Assembly (NCBI GenBank): GCA_038501625.1
Contig: JAZAYU010000015.1
Location: forward strand, 9,576,152-9,640,151
Length of the DNA stretch: 64,000 nt
Direction of reading: 5' to 3'
Source: Corbicula japonica
Taxonomy: Eukaryota; Mollusca; Bivalvia; Venerida; Cyrenidae
Shown in pieces: positions 34,672 through 44,214 of this stretch (position 1 is the stretch's first letter; the number at the start of each line of letters is the position of its first letter). The translations under genes were made by a program, and so were the position numbers. The notes beneath the pieces were generated by a model. It searched no databases. It was not told the DNA's origin and saw nothing but the letters and a program-made list of their open reading frames with translations.

Positions 34672-36895
34672 ATGCTCGGGAAAGGAGTTATCCTCTTGTG
34701 CGTTGTCGGTAAGTTGTTGTAGATTATTTTTAAGAGCATAGAGAACCATTATGGTGATTTAATATTATTGGATATTCGTACCAGATTTCCGTATTATTCT
34801 ATGGAACTCTACTTTCATTTTTGAAAATCCTTCCGTGAAGAATTCTTGTTAAAAAAAATTCAGCACGAACATCCGTTATATAATGAAATAAAACGCAATT
34901 GTATTTTTGCAAAAAGGTCAATGTTTCATATTTAAATACTGTTTGGAACGTAAACCGCTCTGAATGCATTACAGATATATATTAATACAGGTTTGTTTTC
35001 TTTTCTTTTCAGCAATCATCCAGGCACAAAAATGTAAGTTGTGCTTAAATATGTTCATTACTTAAAGTTTTAAAAAAATCAAGAATTTATGCACTTTATT
35101 GTCTGTCGATTTTTCAAAAATAAAATGTAGATCAAGTTTATTATTATAATATTAATATAATTATATTAATTATTAAAAACAACAATACTGTACACGAAAT
35201 GCGTATATTCCAGTTAATTCTGCAGTTCAGCGTCTAAAACCTGCAAACTTTTCTTTAAACAAACTTTTTTGTGACTTTTAGATGGCAAGCACATAGTGAA
35301 GCCTGTACCCGTCTTCCAGAAAGAAATTGTTCCCATCGTCCAGAAGGAACTTGTCCCAGTCGTCCAACACAAAATTGTACCAATCATCAAGCCCGTCCAT
35401 GTGCCAGTCCCACACCAAGGTAGGTTATTTTCTTTTCATTAGAGGCAAACAATATCTAGGTTCCATGCAAACGTATTAATCTGAAATTCGGCACTGATGA
35501 TTCTGTGTTCATCGTCATAATCGTTTGCAGTGGATCATAACTGGTACTATTTATTTGTGCAAATTGTTTGTGTTTAGCTCATCTCAGGGTTAGGTGTCGT
35601 ATGCAGTAATATAAACATCTACATCTTCCCACGAACAATCAAATCGATTCTGCATTTATATTTTCCTATTTGTCGTGATCATTGCAGTGAAATTTGAGAT
35701 CCATCTCTAAACTCTGAGATACTGGTGCATTTGTTTTCTCCAATGAAATGTTCAGGATAAGAGAATGGTTTTAAATATCACCACAAAGTTATAATCATGC
35801 CAACATAATTAATAATTTTGTTTCAACATTATAAAAATGCAAACCCTAATTTAAAGGTGTTTTTAACTACAGTATTTTACTTTTCAGTCCCAATTTACGT
35901 TGACAAACAAGTCCCAGTTTACGTCGACAGACTAGGTAAGAAATTTGCCCAAGTTTATTTCAATAAATTCCGGGTTAAAATAACACATTTCTGAGGCTTT
36001 GTGTGTAGGAGTGTATCTCATATAAAAATAAAGGGACCTGTTAGTTTGGCTGTGACATTACTCTTGAAGTAATGTACCGAATTTACGAATATAACTTTGA
36101 ATAAACGTTTGTTTACATTTTTGAAGTGATTTCACGGGAAATTCATAGCTGTTTGAATCTTCACATTGTACAATCCTTACAAAATGTATTTTATGATTTG
36201 AAATAACAATTTAGCTTTATTATGAAACATACATATTTGGACTAGAAGTATTTTAATAAAAACAAAATGAAGTTATCATCATTGTATTTCTGTCGTTGTA
36301 GTCCCAGTGCCAGTCCAAGGCGGTAAGGGAGGCATAGTCGGCGGATCTGTAGCTGCTGCCGGAGCCATTGTCGGCGGCCTCGGTGGTATCGGTAAGTTAT
36401 TGAATCTGTGTCCAAGATCATAAAACAAAGTCTGGAGACCAGTCTCAAATCGCAAGCATCTGATTGGATAAAATAGCGACTGGTCGTATTTCTCTCACTA
36501 ATTTTCTTGCTTGTTTTTTTATTAATTGAATTTTGTAATTTTTAATCAGTAAATGTGCTTGCTAAGATGATCTATATAGAAAAGTTTTAATGAACTTTGA
36601 TGTAAATATCAAGGCTTTCGTTATGTGTAAAAAAGCAAATTTCAATCAGTAACTTTGCCTGCTAATATGCACAGTCCTTTGAATGTAATTCGAGTGTATC
36701 GAACTGGGACTTTCAGAGAATCGTCTTTTTTGTTAATGCTTTCCATTTCTGTATAAATGATTGAACAAAGGCGTTTTCCTAAATGTTAAAATGCTCCATA
36801 GATTCCTGTATTTCCATTTTGTCGTTTTTTACAAATGTTTTCATTTTGCTTACAGGCGATGAAAACGGCTTCAACAACAACATATTCAACAACTA
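34672..36895 (+). CDS. Gene 4: short secreted Val/Pro-repeat structural protein (6 exons)
   Basis: Exons: 34672-34708, 35013-35033, 35282-35419, 35888-35935, 36302-36391, 36855-36895, giving 124 residues. The signal peptide starts MLGKGVILLC and ends near IIQA. Residues 20-65 are octad repeats (K-E-I-V-P-I-V-Q, K-E-L-V-P-V-V-Q, H-K-I-V-P-I-I-K) ending in HVPVPHQ. Residues 66-81 hold two VPxYVD motifs. The Gly region (82-111) starts VPVPVQGGKGG and has no regular GGGI repeat. The tail is only 13 residues (GDENGFNN.. FNN). Compared with genes 1-3, the small sixth exon is absent and the gene is two-thirds as long. Splice phases are unchanged. A diverged family B repeat lies in intron 3. The function is not recognised; a structural role is inferred from the family. 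Confidence 0.9.
35450..35690 (+). repeat. Old family B copy in gene 4 intron 3
   Basis: Weak but ordered matches: 'ggttccatgcaaacgtattaatctgaaa', 'gttcatcgtcata', 'gtttgcagtggat', 'gggttaggtgtcgtatgcagtaata', 'caatcaaatcga' and 'atttgtcgtgatc'. Gene 5 carries an equally old copy in the same intron. Confidence 0.55.
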
Positions 36896-36929
36896 ATTCT
36901 ACAATACATCTAGAATCTTCTAGGAATAT

Positions 36930-36993
36930 TCTTCTACTCCGTTGTTGGCTTGGCGCTGTTGCCGTACGGGTTCGAACCACAGTAGAGGCAATT
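36930..36993 (+). repeat. tRNA-derived SINE fragment in gene 4 3' UTR
   Basis: 'gttgttggcttggcgctgttgccgtacgggttcgaaccacagtagaggcaat' matches the B-box half of the 7437-7525 unit in the opposite orientation. It lies 35 bp after the stop codon and so would be part of the mRNA. Confidence 0.55.
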
Positions 36994-37058
36994 TCATTGC
37001 TAACTAATTACTGGAGCGTCCATGTGAGGATAAATATAGAAGAATATCATTGATTTCA

Positions 37059-37090
37059 CATCATTATTTATTTATTACTTCATAAATTCA
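37059..37090 (+). promoter_or_regulatory. AU-rich block in gene 4 3' UTR
   Basis: CATCATTATTTATTTATTACTTCATAAA carries overlapping ATTTA pentamers. It is nearly identical to the blocks of genes 5 and 6, although the surrounding UTR has diverged. Confidence 0.5.
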
Positions 37091-37197
37091 TCACACAAAA
37101 ATCTGACGTCATTAAACATTTGTTCAAACTGTTTGATTGATATTTTGCATTTGTCAATTTGCAATTTGTTTATGAATGTCAACTGATCATTTGTTTG

Positions 37198-37203
37198 AAT
37201 AAA
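37198..37203 (+). promoter_or_regulatory. Polyadenylation signal, gene 4
   Basis: AATAAA in the context TTTGTTTGAATAAAACTATT, matched by gene 5. Confidence 0.75.
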
Positions 37204-37688
37204 ACTATTATAAACATCTCAATATTGTGTTGTTTTTTGACACAGGATACCTGAGTTTTAAATGTCACAAAGGAATATTTGGAATACTCATTACAATACT
37301 CATTCAGCTGAATGCTTTTAGTTCTTCACTCTTGGTAGCATCTCATTCAAATATCCGAATTTCCTGTGAAATTCAAGTTATTAAATTCGATGCCTGCAGT
37401 GTAATTTTTAAGGCCTTACGCACTGCAAAACATCACCGTGATGTTCGTTTCGTGGAAAATAACATTAAATTTTAATGTGTTGACTAGCAGCTGTAATTTG
37501 GTTATCCCTGTTTTCGATACACAAAAATTGTATGCGCACACAAAATATGAAAAAAATAAATGTATATAACTTTATATTTTATTAACGTGTAAAAAAAAAA
37601 TTATTCTACTGACATGTTTATTTGCCAAGTTCATCGGCTGTAGTCCGATGCATTACAAAAATTTAAAAAAAAGTAAGAATTCAAATAA

Positions 37689-37862
37689 ATGGTTTACCGG
37701 TATTATCGACTAAACTGAATATAGATGAATATGGTTTACCGGTATTATCGACTAAACTGAATATAGATGAATATGGTTTACCGGTATTATCGACTAAACT
37801 GAATATAGATTAATATGGTTTACCGGTATTATCGACTAAACTGAATATAGATTAGATGGTTT
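37689..37862. repeat. 42-bp minisatellite
   Basis: Four nearly perfect tandem copies of a unit starting ATGGTTTACCGGTATTATCG and ending CTGAATATAGATGAAT. The last copy breaks down at 'agatggtttacaaatg'. Confidence 0.85.
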
Positions 37863-38079
37863 ACAAATGCTCGTCAGATATGAAGATGTCATACCAAATG
37901 TTGTAAACATAGCACTCGTAATTCTAATGCAAGATGATAAAATAATAGTAATTCGTTTTCAAAAAAGTTGAAACACGCATACCAGGAATATCAGGAACAG
38001 CCATACCCATAAACATTGCCTTCCCACACAGCCAGGTGCACTTAACTTACACTTGTCTCAGGTTCTCATTTCAACATAT

Positions 38080-38465
38080 AAAAAGGTGAAATATGCATAT
38101 CAGGAATCGCCACATTCAGAAAAAAACAGCCTCCCCACACAGTCAAGAAGAAGAGAGTAAGAGAGCATGGTTAATAAAATTATCAGTTTCAAAAGAGACA
38201 CCACTAACAATTAACAAAAATGAGAACCCGAGGGGTTACCGCCTTGGAACGGTCAGTGGCAAATGAAATTGCCACTGGGGGTTTAAACCAGGTTCTAGGG
38301 TGCACCAACCTCACACTTGCCCCAATAGGTTCTCATATCAAAAAACAAATACAAGTTGTCTTAAAGTACAAGTTGTCCGGATGAATAAGCTCAAACTCCC
38401 CATCAACTAGACTGTGCTGCATGATAAAGCACACACAAGCATAAAAAGAGGAAAATGGTGGGGCT
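38080..38465 (+). repeat. Family C repeat, reference copy
   Basis: The fullest copy seen. In order: 'gtgaaatatgcatatcaggaatcgcca', 'cagcctccccacacagtcaag', 'gagagcatgg', 'acaattaacaaaaatgagaacccgaggggttaccgccttggaacggtcagtggcaa', 'gtttaaaccaggttctagggtgcaccaacctcacacttgcccc', 'ggttctcatatc', 'gatgaataagctcaaactcccc' and 'gctgcatgataaagcacacacaagcata'. No terminal inverted repeats or poly(A) tail were found, so its class is open. Confidence 0.8.
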
Positions 38466-38604
38466 GTCGAGCAAAACATTTAGATACTCAATGATCTTTT
38501 TTGAGACCATAACACCTTTAGTGAAATCTGAAAGATCAAGATGGCAGAAAGATCATTTAACGTGGAGCATTAATATTCCTTTTTATTTTCTTTAATTTGT
38601 AGGG

Positions 38605-38965
38605 TTTGGCGTGTGGCGGCTGTAAAAAGTCTCGCCGTACATTCAATCAGTGCTGTTATCGGTAACGTCCTTTGAAGGTCTGTACTATGTAAACTGTACT
38701 TCTACGCCGCTGAACATGGAATGGTTTTAATATGAAAATACCTCATTGAAAGCTCCATTTTCACCGCAAACCATCGTTTGGGATGGATAAAAATTGTACT
38801 GTTTATTAATCTCAATATTGAGTTGCACTCAACACGAGGCTAGGAGGCTTAGACAGTAATATGCATTACCATTACTGCCCATGAACTGGCTCAAACATAC
38901 CGAGCCTGAAATATTTTCACATTTGTCGTGTTCGGTGTCTTTCAAAGTGCCCTTTTCATAACTGT
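38605..38965 (+). repeat. Family B repeat with internal deletion
   Basis: Begins with the GTGTGGCGGCTGTAAAAAGTC terminus, jumps after 'ttgaaggtctgtactatgtaaa' to 'cgccgctgaacatggaatgg', and ends 'gtgcccttttcata'. The middle half of the repeat is missing. Confidence 0.8.
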
Positions 38966-39509
38966 GAATTTAATCAGTTATTATAAAAATGGATATACAA
39001 AACTCATCAAGAATAATCTTGTTTTCAGTAGCGATTTTATTTTGCAGCTGTATTTTTGTAAAATATTTATGTATCGGCGAAATAACTTGCAAATAGTTTT
39101 TCTTTGTTTGTGGTATCGATAAAGTTTTATGTTCTTTAAAAATTAAATTCATTGAAATCTTGAATATTGTTACATGCTCTAGAAAAGCAAACACACTGTG
39201 AAATATGTACCCCGTAATACGTTGCAAGTGGGTTATCCCTTTTTAAAATGGAAAAAAATAACTTAAAAACAAACACCATAATAAGATACCAAATAATTTA
39301 ATAAATTTCACAATATGTTTGTTTTCTTAAAAAATGTAATTGTTTTTCCTCAATTCTAAGTACATGACAAACGATTAATTAAATACAGACGAAAACTACA
39401 TGAAGAAAAAAAGAATAAAAAACGAGTACAGAATAATAAAGTTTTTCAAAATCTACATACATGCATCATACGTGGCACAGTGAGTGAAAATAGGTCTTAC
39501 AGTATGTAA

Positions 39510-39775
39510 GTAGATGAAAAAGGAACTATAATACTACACATGAAAATATTGTAGTCTTTGTTTATGGCTATAATGCAAATGTATATGAGCGCAACGCAAA
39601 ATTTACACAAATAAATAAATACAACTTTGATCTATCCAACGATGGTTTACAAATGGCAGTGAACATGGATCCTTCAGTGCGGTATGTTTTATTCTGGATT
39701 CAAGCTACTCCATGTTCAGCGGCGAATGATCCACAAACAAAAGAATGGGTTTGTCCTAAACGAGGAAAATTCAAA
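39510..39775 (-). repeat. Family B repeat, reverse copy
   Basis: 'gtagatgaaaaaggaacta', 'gagcgcaacgcaaaatttacacaa', 'gtgaacatggatccttcagtgcggta' and 'gaatgggtttgtcctaaacgaggaaaa' appear in order. It is diverged and lacks the far terminus. Confidence 0.7.
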
Positions 39776-40766
39776 TGCAGTCACTGATTTGTGTGAAGGG
39801 AGACAAACTTTGCAATTGCAAAAAATGGCTTAAATTTCATAAAATATTTCAATGAAGGACCGCAATGGAAATAATTGTTAATTACGACTCTTTTTTTGTG
39901 TTATCCTTGACATTTAATGTTGGGTGACATGGCTGTATTAATTCATACTTTGTTATATTGTTTCTGTATGTTTTAATATATTATGCCATGTTATTACACG
40001 TTTTATGTTGAAATAAATCTATTTGTCTATCTAGTGAAGACATTGATTTATCTAATGATTTTCTAACGTTTGCACGCATATTGCTTTCAAATTAATCCTC
40101 TAAGTTTGAAGTACTCTTACTTAGAAACAAAAGAAACCCCCTTTGCATCAAAGTCTGAAATTCATGGACAATATATCTAAACAACATATAGGTGGACTAA
40201 GTTTTTGCTTATCTTCTATGTGTTGTGGTGTCAAAATAAAGTTCGCGTTTTAAAGAAATACGAGGAAGCTTAGCCCCCGCCCCCGATCATATTTACTTTC
40301 AGTTTTTAGGTAAAAAACTGCTTTTTGTTGTATTATTTCACAACAGCTGACGGCAAAAAATTGAAACATAATTATTGTAGATAGATTTTACGCAATATCT
40401 GTTAGTACATGCATTATTTTTCTAGACGTTTTAATCAGCTTTAATTCTAAAATCCTAATGCTTCGTTGCTTTTCATTTCGGTATTACCTCAATCAAGTCA
40501 ACAAAATATTGTAGCTGTACATAAATTTATCAGCATTTGCACGTGTTAAGTTTGATAACATTACATTCAGAACTACGAACAAATGCAAAGCAAATCTTTT
40601 TATCTGAAAAGTTCACATGTATTTATCTATTAAATTGTTTTCTACTTTTAATGCAACATATTATTAAGAGAAATGTTCGTAATGATATGAGCTAATTTTC
40701 AGTTCGACAATTAATCAACTTTCTAGAAAGAAATACCGACATTACTTCAGCCAAGGAGCTTGTTTT

Positions 40767-41056
40767 AGTACTGTGAACGCATAAGGTTACAAAATATGCG
40801 TATATCGTGCGTCCGTGTGTCGTGCATCGTGTGTCTGTCTATCGTGTATCGTGCGTCCGTCTATCGTGTATCGTGCGTTTCGTTTCGTTTGTAACCTTAA
40901 ACATTCACAGAACGGTACTGTATATGTATACGGTTACAAAATTTGCGTCTATCGTGCATCCGTCTAACGCATATCGTGAGTCCGTCTATCGTGTATCGTG
41001 CGTCTGTATTTTGTGTATCGTGCGTTTCGTTTGTAACCTTAAACGTTCACAGTACT
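40767..41056. mobile_element. Inverted-repeat element with CGTG-rich tandem interior
   Basis: Ends AGTACTGTGAACGCATAAGG and (complement) CCTTAAACGTTCACAGTACT bound the unit. Inside, TATCGTGCGTCCGTC-type motifs repeat, and a second internal pair of GGTTACAAA/TTTGTAACC ends shows that the unit is itself two direct copies fused. No coding sequence. Confidence 0.7.
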
Positions 41057-41913
41057 GTAATAGCCCCTTAAAATTGCATGAATATATAATTCGTTCTTAC
41101 TTGCTTACAAGTACTGGCTACCATTTTACTGAAGCTTTTACATACTATGAAATTTAAACCATTCGGTATTTAATAAGAAACAATAAAATCACAAGTCTTA
41201 TAATAAAATTGCATTTCAGCCAAATTCATTTTCATACTAAGAAATCGAACCAGTTTTTTTATTTCGTTTAAGATAGACTCTTAGACTACTGTTTAGTTGG
41301 TCAACGTCTGAAGCTCTTTTAAGAGACAGAAATCGGGAAATTTACAGAAAATCGGAAATAGGCCTAGTGGTTGCAAAAACAGGCATTGTATTCATGATCA
41401 TGATTGTTTCAAATTCCGTCACAAGTAAAACTTTACATACATATGAAACAAAGCATATTTCACCAATCATTTTCAGCTGGTAGCTATTTCTAAAGTGGTA
41501 ACTTTCTTTTGACGGGCAGATTATTCGATTTATTTTCAATTTCTGGTGATTTATGGTAGGTTTGTGCATGGAATCTTATTATTTAAACCCAAGTGTTCAG
41601 GAAGTGTTTACGAGTTTGAACATGATATTTTACTATTTCAATTCGTAACTCTGATTCTTTTTTTTAATTCAAGTAGTAAATTCAGATACGCGTTTTGTTT
41701 TCAGTTATTTTTATCGTTGCAAATTATACTTTATATGTATATATAATGTATCTTTTATGACAATTTTAGTAGATAAATAATTATTTAACGAAAATTAATC
41801 TTTGTTTTCAATGTTACAAAAATGTATAAAAAGTAAATCGCGTCTGCACTCTAACATTTTACATTAACATAACTGTGTGAACTGTGAACTGTGAGTTACG
41901 TTGTACATGTCAT

Positions 41914-41928
41914 TGTTATGCAATAACA
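41914..41928. promoter_or_regulatory. Conserved palindrome upstream of gene 5
   Basis: TGTTATGCAATAACA lies in the same ~90-bp block as at 32248-32262, about 2.3 kb before the gene 5 start. The flanking 'cactgtcagaaactgtct' type sequence is also shared. Confidence 0.4.
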
Positions 41929-41994
41929 TATTGTACTTTTGTCACTTGCTGTCAGAAACTGTCTTAACAAAATCAGCTCTTATTCAAGACAGAA

Positions 41995-42255
41995 TCGTCG
42001 TTATCTGATGTAATCTGAAAATATCGCATTGAAGGTTACATGTTCACCGCCATACGCATACCCTCATTTGGAATGAATCCAAATTGTACTGTTTAATGGT
42101 GTAAATAATGAGTTGCGCTCAGCCCGGGGCTTGGCGGTGTGGGCAGTAATATGCATTTTCATTACTGTCCATTAACAAGCTTAGTGAAACAGAGCCTGTA
42201 ATATTTTGATATTTGTCGTGTTCGGAGGCTTTCAACGTTCCCTTTTCATCTATTT
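41995..42255 (+). repeat. Family B repeat, 3' half
   Basis: From 'ctgatgtaatctgaaaatatcgcattgaaggtt' through 'gagttgcgctcagcccggggcttggcggtgtgggcagtaat' to 'cttttcatctattt'. Confidence 0.85.
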
Positions 42256-42955
42256 AAACATCTATAGAATAAACAATTCTCACCGCCAAATACAGTAATC
42301 CTGTTCAGTCGACAAAAAGAAAACATTTTAAGATATAACTGGAACATGTAGCGGTTATAAACACAAAAATTAAACCCATTCACATATTCATTTTAAAATC
42401 AGTGATCACAAATTGCAAGATACGTTAACTTACTACCAGTAGTTTATTATATTAAACATAAATGCTGCATATCTTATTCATTTATTATTTCTCGAAAACA
42501 ATAACATACGATAAGATTAATTACCTTTTTTTAATTTAAATTTTAAATTTTTTAAAATTATTTTGGTCCGAAAAACAATATTAAACATGTAGTAGTAAAT
42601 GTTTTAATTCAAATATAATTCCCTTTGATATTTACATAACGGCATTGACTGTTTACGAGTTTTTATGGTTGTACAAAGAAGTTGAATAAGGTTTCATGTT
42701 TACTCATTTAATACTGTGAATACAGTAACAATTTGGTATATAAACCAGAGTTTGATACTTGTGATTAGTAAAAGCAATAAAATGTAAAATAGAAATAGGA
42801 AAGTATGCTCAAAAAAATAACCTGATAATTCATATTTGACCTAATTTCTCCGAAATTTGATCTACGAGCTATGTTAATTGAATTGAAAATGAAATTTGAA
42901 CGTGTTTCTAAAGTATCTGTGCGGTCTGATATTTCTGGTGCACGGAACGATAGTT

Positions 42956-43269
42956 TAAGGCCGGTATTCCATAGCTCCGTGATGCGTGATCCGTGTCCGT
43001 ATCCGCGTCCGTGTCCGCGATTTTTCACTCGCCAAAGATATCGTTGGGTATATTACATACCTCCGTATCCGTTCCACGTCGCGGACGCGGACACGGACAT
43101 ATTCCATGCCTCCGTGTCCGTTCCGCGTCCGTGTTCGTGTCCGCGACGTGGAACGGACACGAAGGTATGGAATAAACCCAACGATATCTTTGGTGAATGA
43201 AACATCGCGGACACGGACGCGGACACGGACACGGATCACGCATCACGGAACCATGGAATAGAGGCCTTA
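42956..43269. mobile_element. GC-rich foldback element with hexamer repeats
   Basis: Outer ends TTAAGGCC...GGCCTTA carry a TTA on each side. The arms (GGTATTCCATAGCTCCGTGA, TGCGTGATCCGTGTCC) are inverted copies. The interior holds two further inverted repeats built from GTCCGC/GTCCGT hexamers and a duplicated 'aacgatatct' block. A 3-bp TTA duplication would fit a PIF/Harbinger-type MITE; this class call is inference. Confidence 0.75.
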
Positions 43270-44021
43270 GCCATTTGTTGTTATGGGAGGATGCAAAGAT
43301 TTAGATTTTTATGTATTTCATAGTCATTCAAAGTTATAAAAGGTCGGGTTTGTCCTCTGAGAATAATACAGAGCGTGAATAAAATATGCATATGAGGAAA
43401 AGGCGTAACTAAAAGACACATAAAACAGAATTATTATTGACTCAAAGCCGTCTTTTCACAGCACACGGTCGGAAACTTCAATATCTCAAATGTCTTAGTT
43501 TGGCTAATATTAATTGCACCACTATATCATGCCTATAAATAACTGAAAAGGAACGAACTTCGCAAAAAGTTTGGAAAATCCAGTACATTTTAGGATTTGT
43601 TGTGAGAAAATTTTACTGAGTTACAATGTAGTAAGAAAAGAAACACAGAATTACCCCCACCAAAAAACAAAACAAAAACAAACACACATTTCAATCCAAC
43701 TAAAAGAAACTACACAAAAATTAGTCTCAACTTTATGTATATCTTCAGCAAACATGTATATTATATATATATAAAAAACATTTACAAAAATAAACTTGAA
43801 ATCAGTATTTCGAATTTGGAAAGTTTTGCATTTGACTTCTTCCATTTAAGCATTATACGATTGTTTGAACCTTTGTGCATTAAAAACAAAAACAAACGAG
43901 CGCGCCGAAAATCAGAGAACGTTCAAAACTTATTCGGACATGAGCTTGTACTAATTCTTGCACAATTACTCCAGACTCAACTCATCGCTCAGACAACCCT
44001 CGGGCTCTTTAAGGCTGTTCT

Positions 44022-44138
44022 TTGACATAAAATTGACTGAAGTTAGATAATTTGACATACAACATATTGTTTTAAGTCTTACTTGATGTCTTTATGACAA
44101 TAAGATGTGATCGCTCATTAACTCAGTTTGTATTTAAA
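44022..44138 (+). promoter_or_regulatory. Core promoter of gene 5
   Basis: TTGACA (44022-44027), TTGACT (44033-44038), TTGACA (44052-44057) and TATTTAAA (44131-44138) match the gene 4 promoter in order and spacing. Confidence 0.65.
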
Positions 44139-44214
44139 TGGCTGGCTTTTTATCTAAAGCACCATTTACCGTTTTAAGTTCATTAGTTAGACTACGGGAA
44201 ATCTGAGTCACAAA

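Larger units (their letters stand above)
37210..44010. other. Gene 4 - gene 5 intergenic region
   Basis: No supported gene. It holds a 42-bp minisatellite (37689-37862), a full family C copy (38080-38465), family B copies (38605-38965, 39510-39775, 41995-42255), an inverted-repeat element with CGTG-rich tandem motifs (40767-41056), a GC-rich foldback element (42956-43269), and the conserved palindrome (41914-41928). Open frames in 42870-43260 full of Arg-Val or Ser-Val are products of the hexamer repeat, not genes. Confidence 0.55.

Noticed and set aside
40807..41157. 116-residue frame with RVSVYRVS-type repeats
   Set aside because: It is produced by CGTG-rich tandem motifs within an inverted-repeat element.
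42765..43261. Several Arg-Val, Ser-Val and Pro-Cys repeat frames on both strands
   Set aside because: They are produced by GTCCGT/GTCCGC hexamers in a foldback element.
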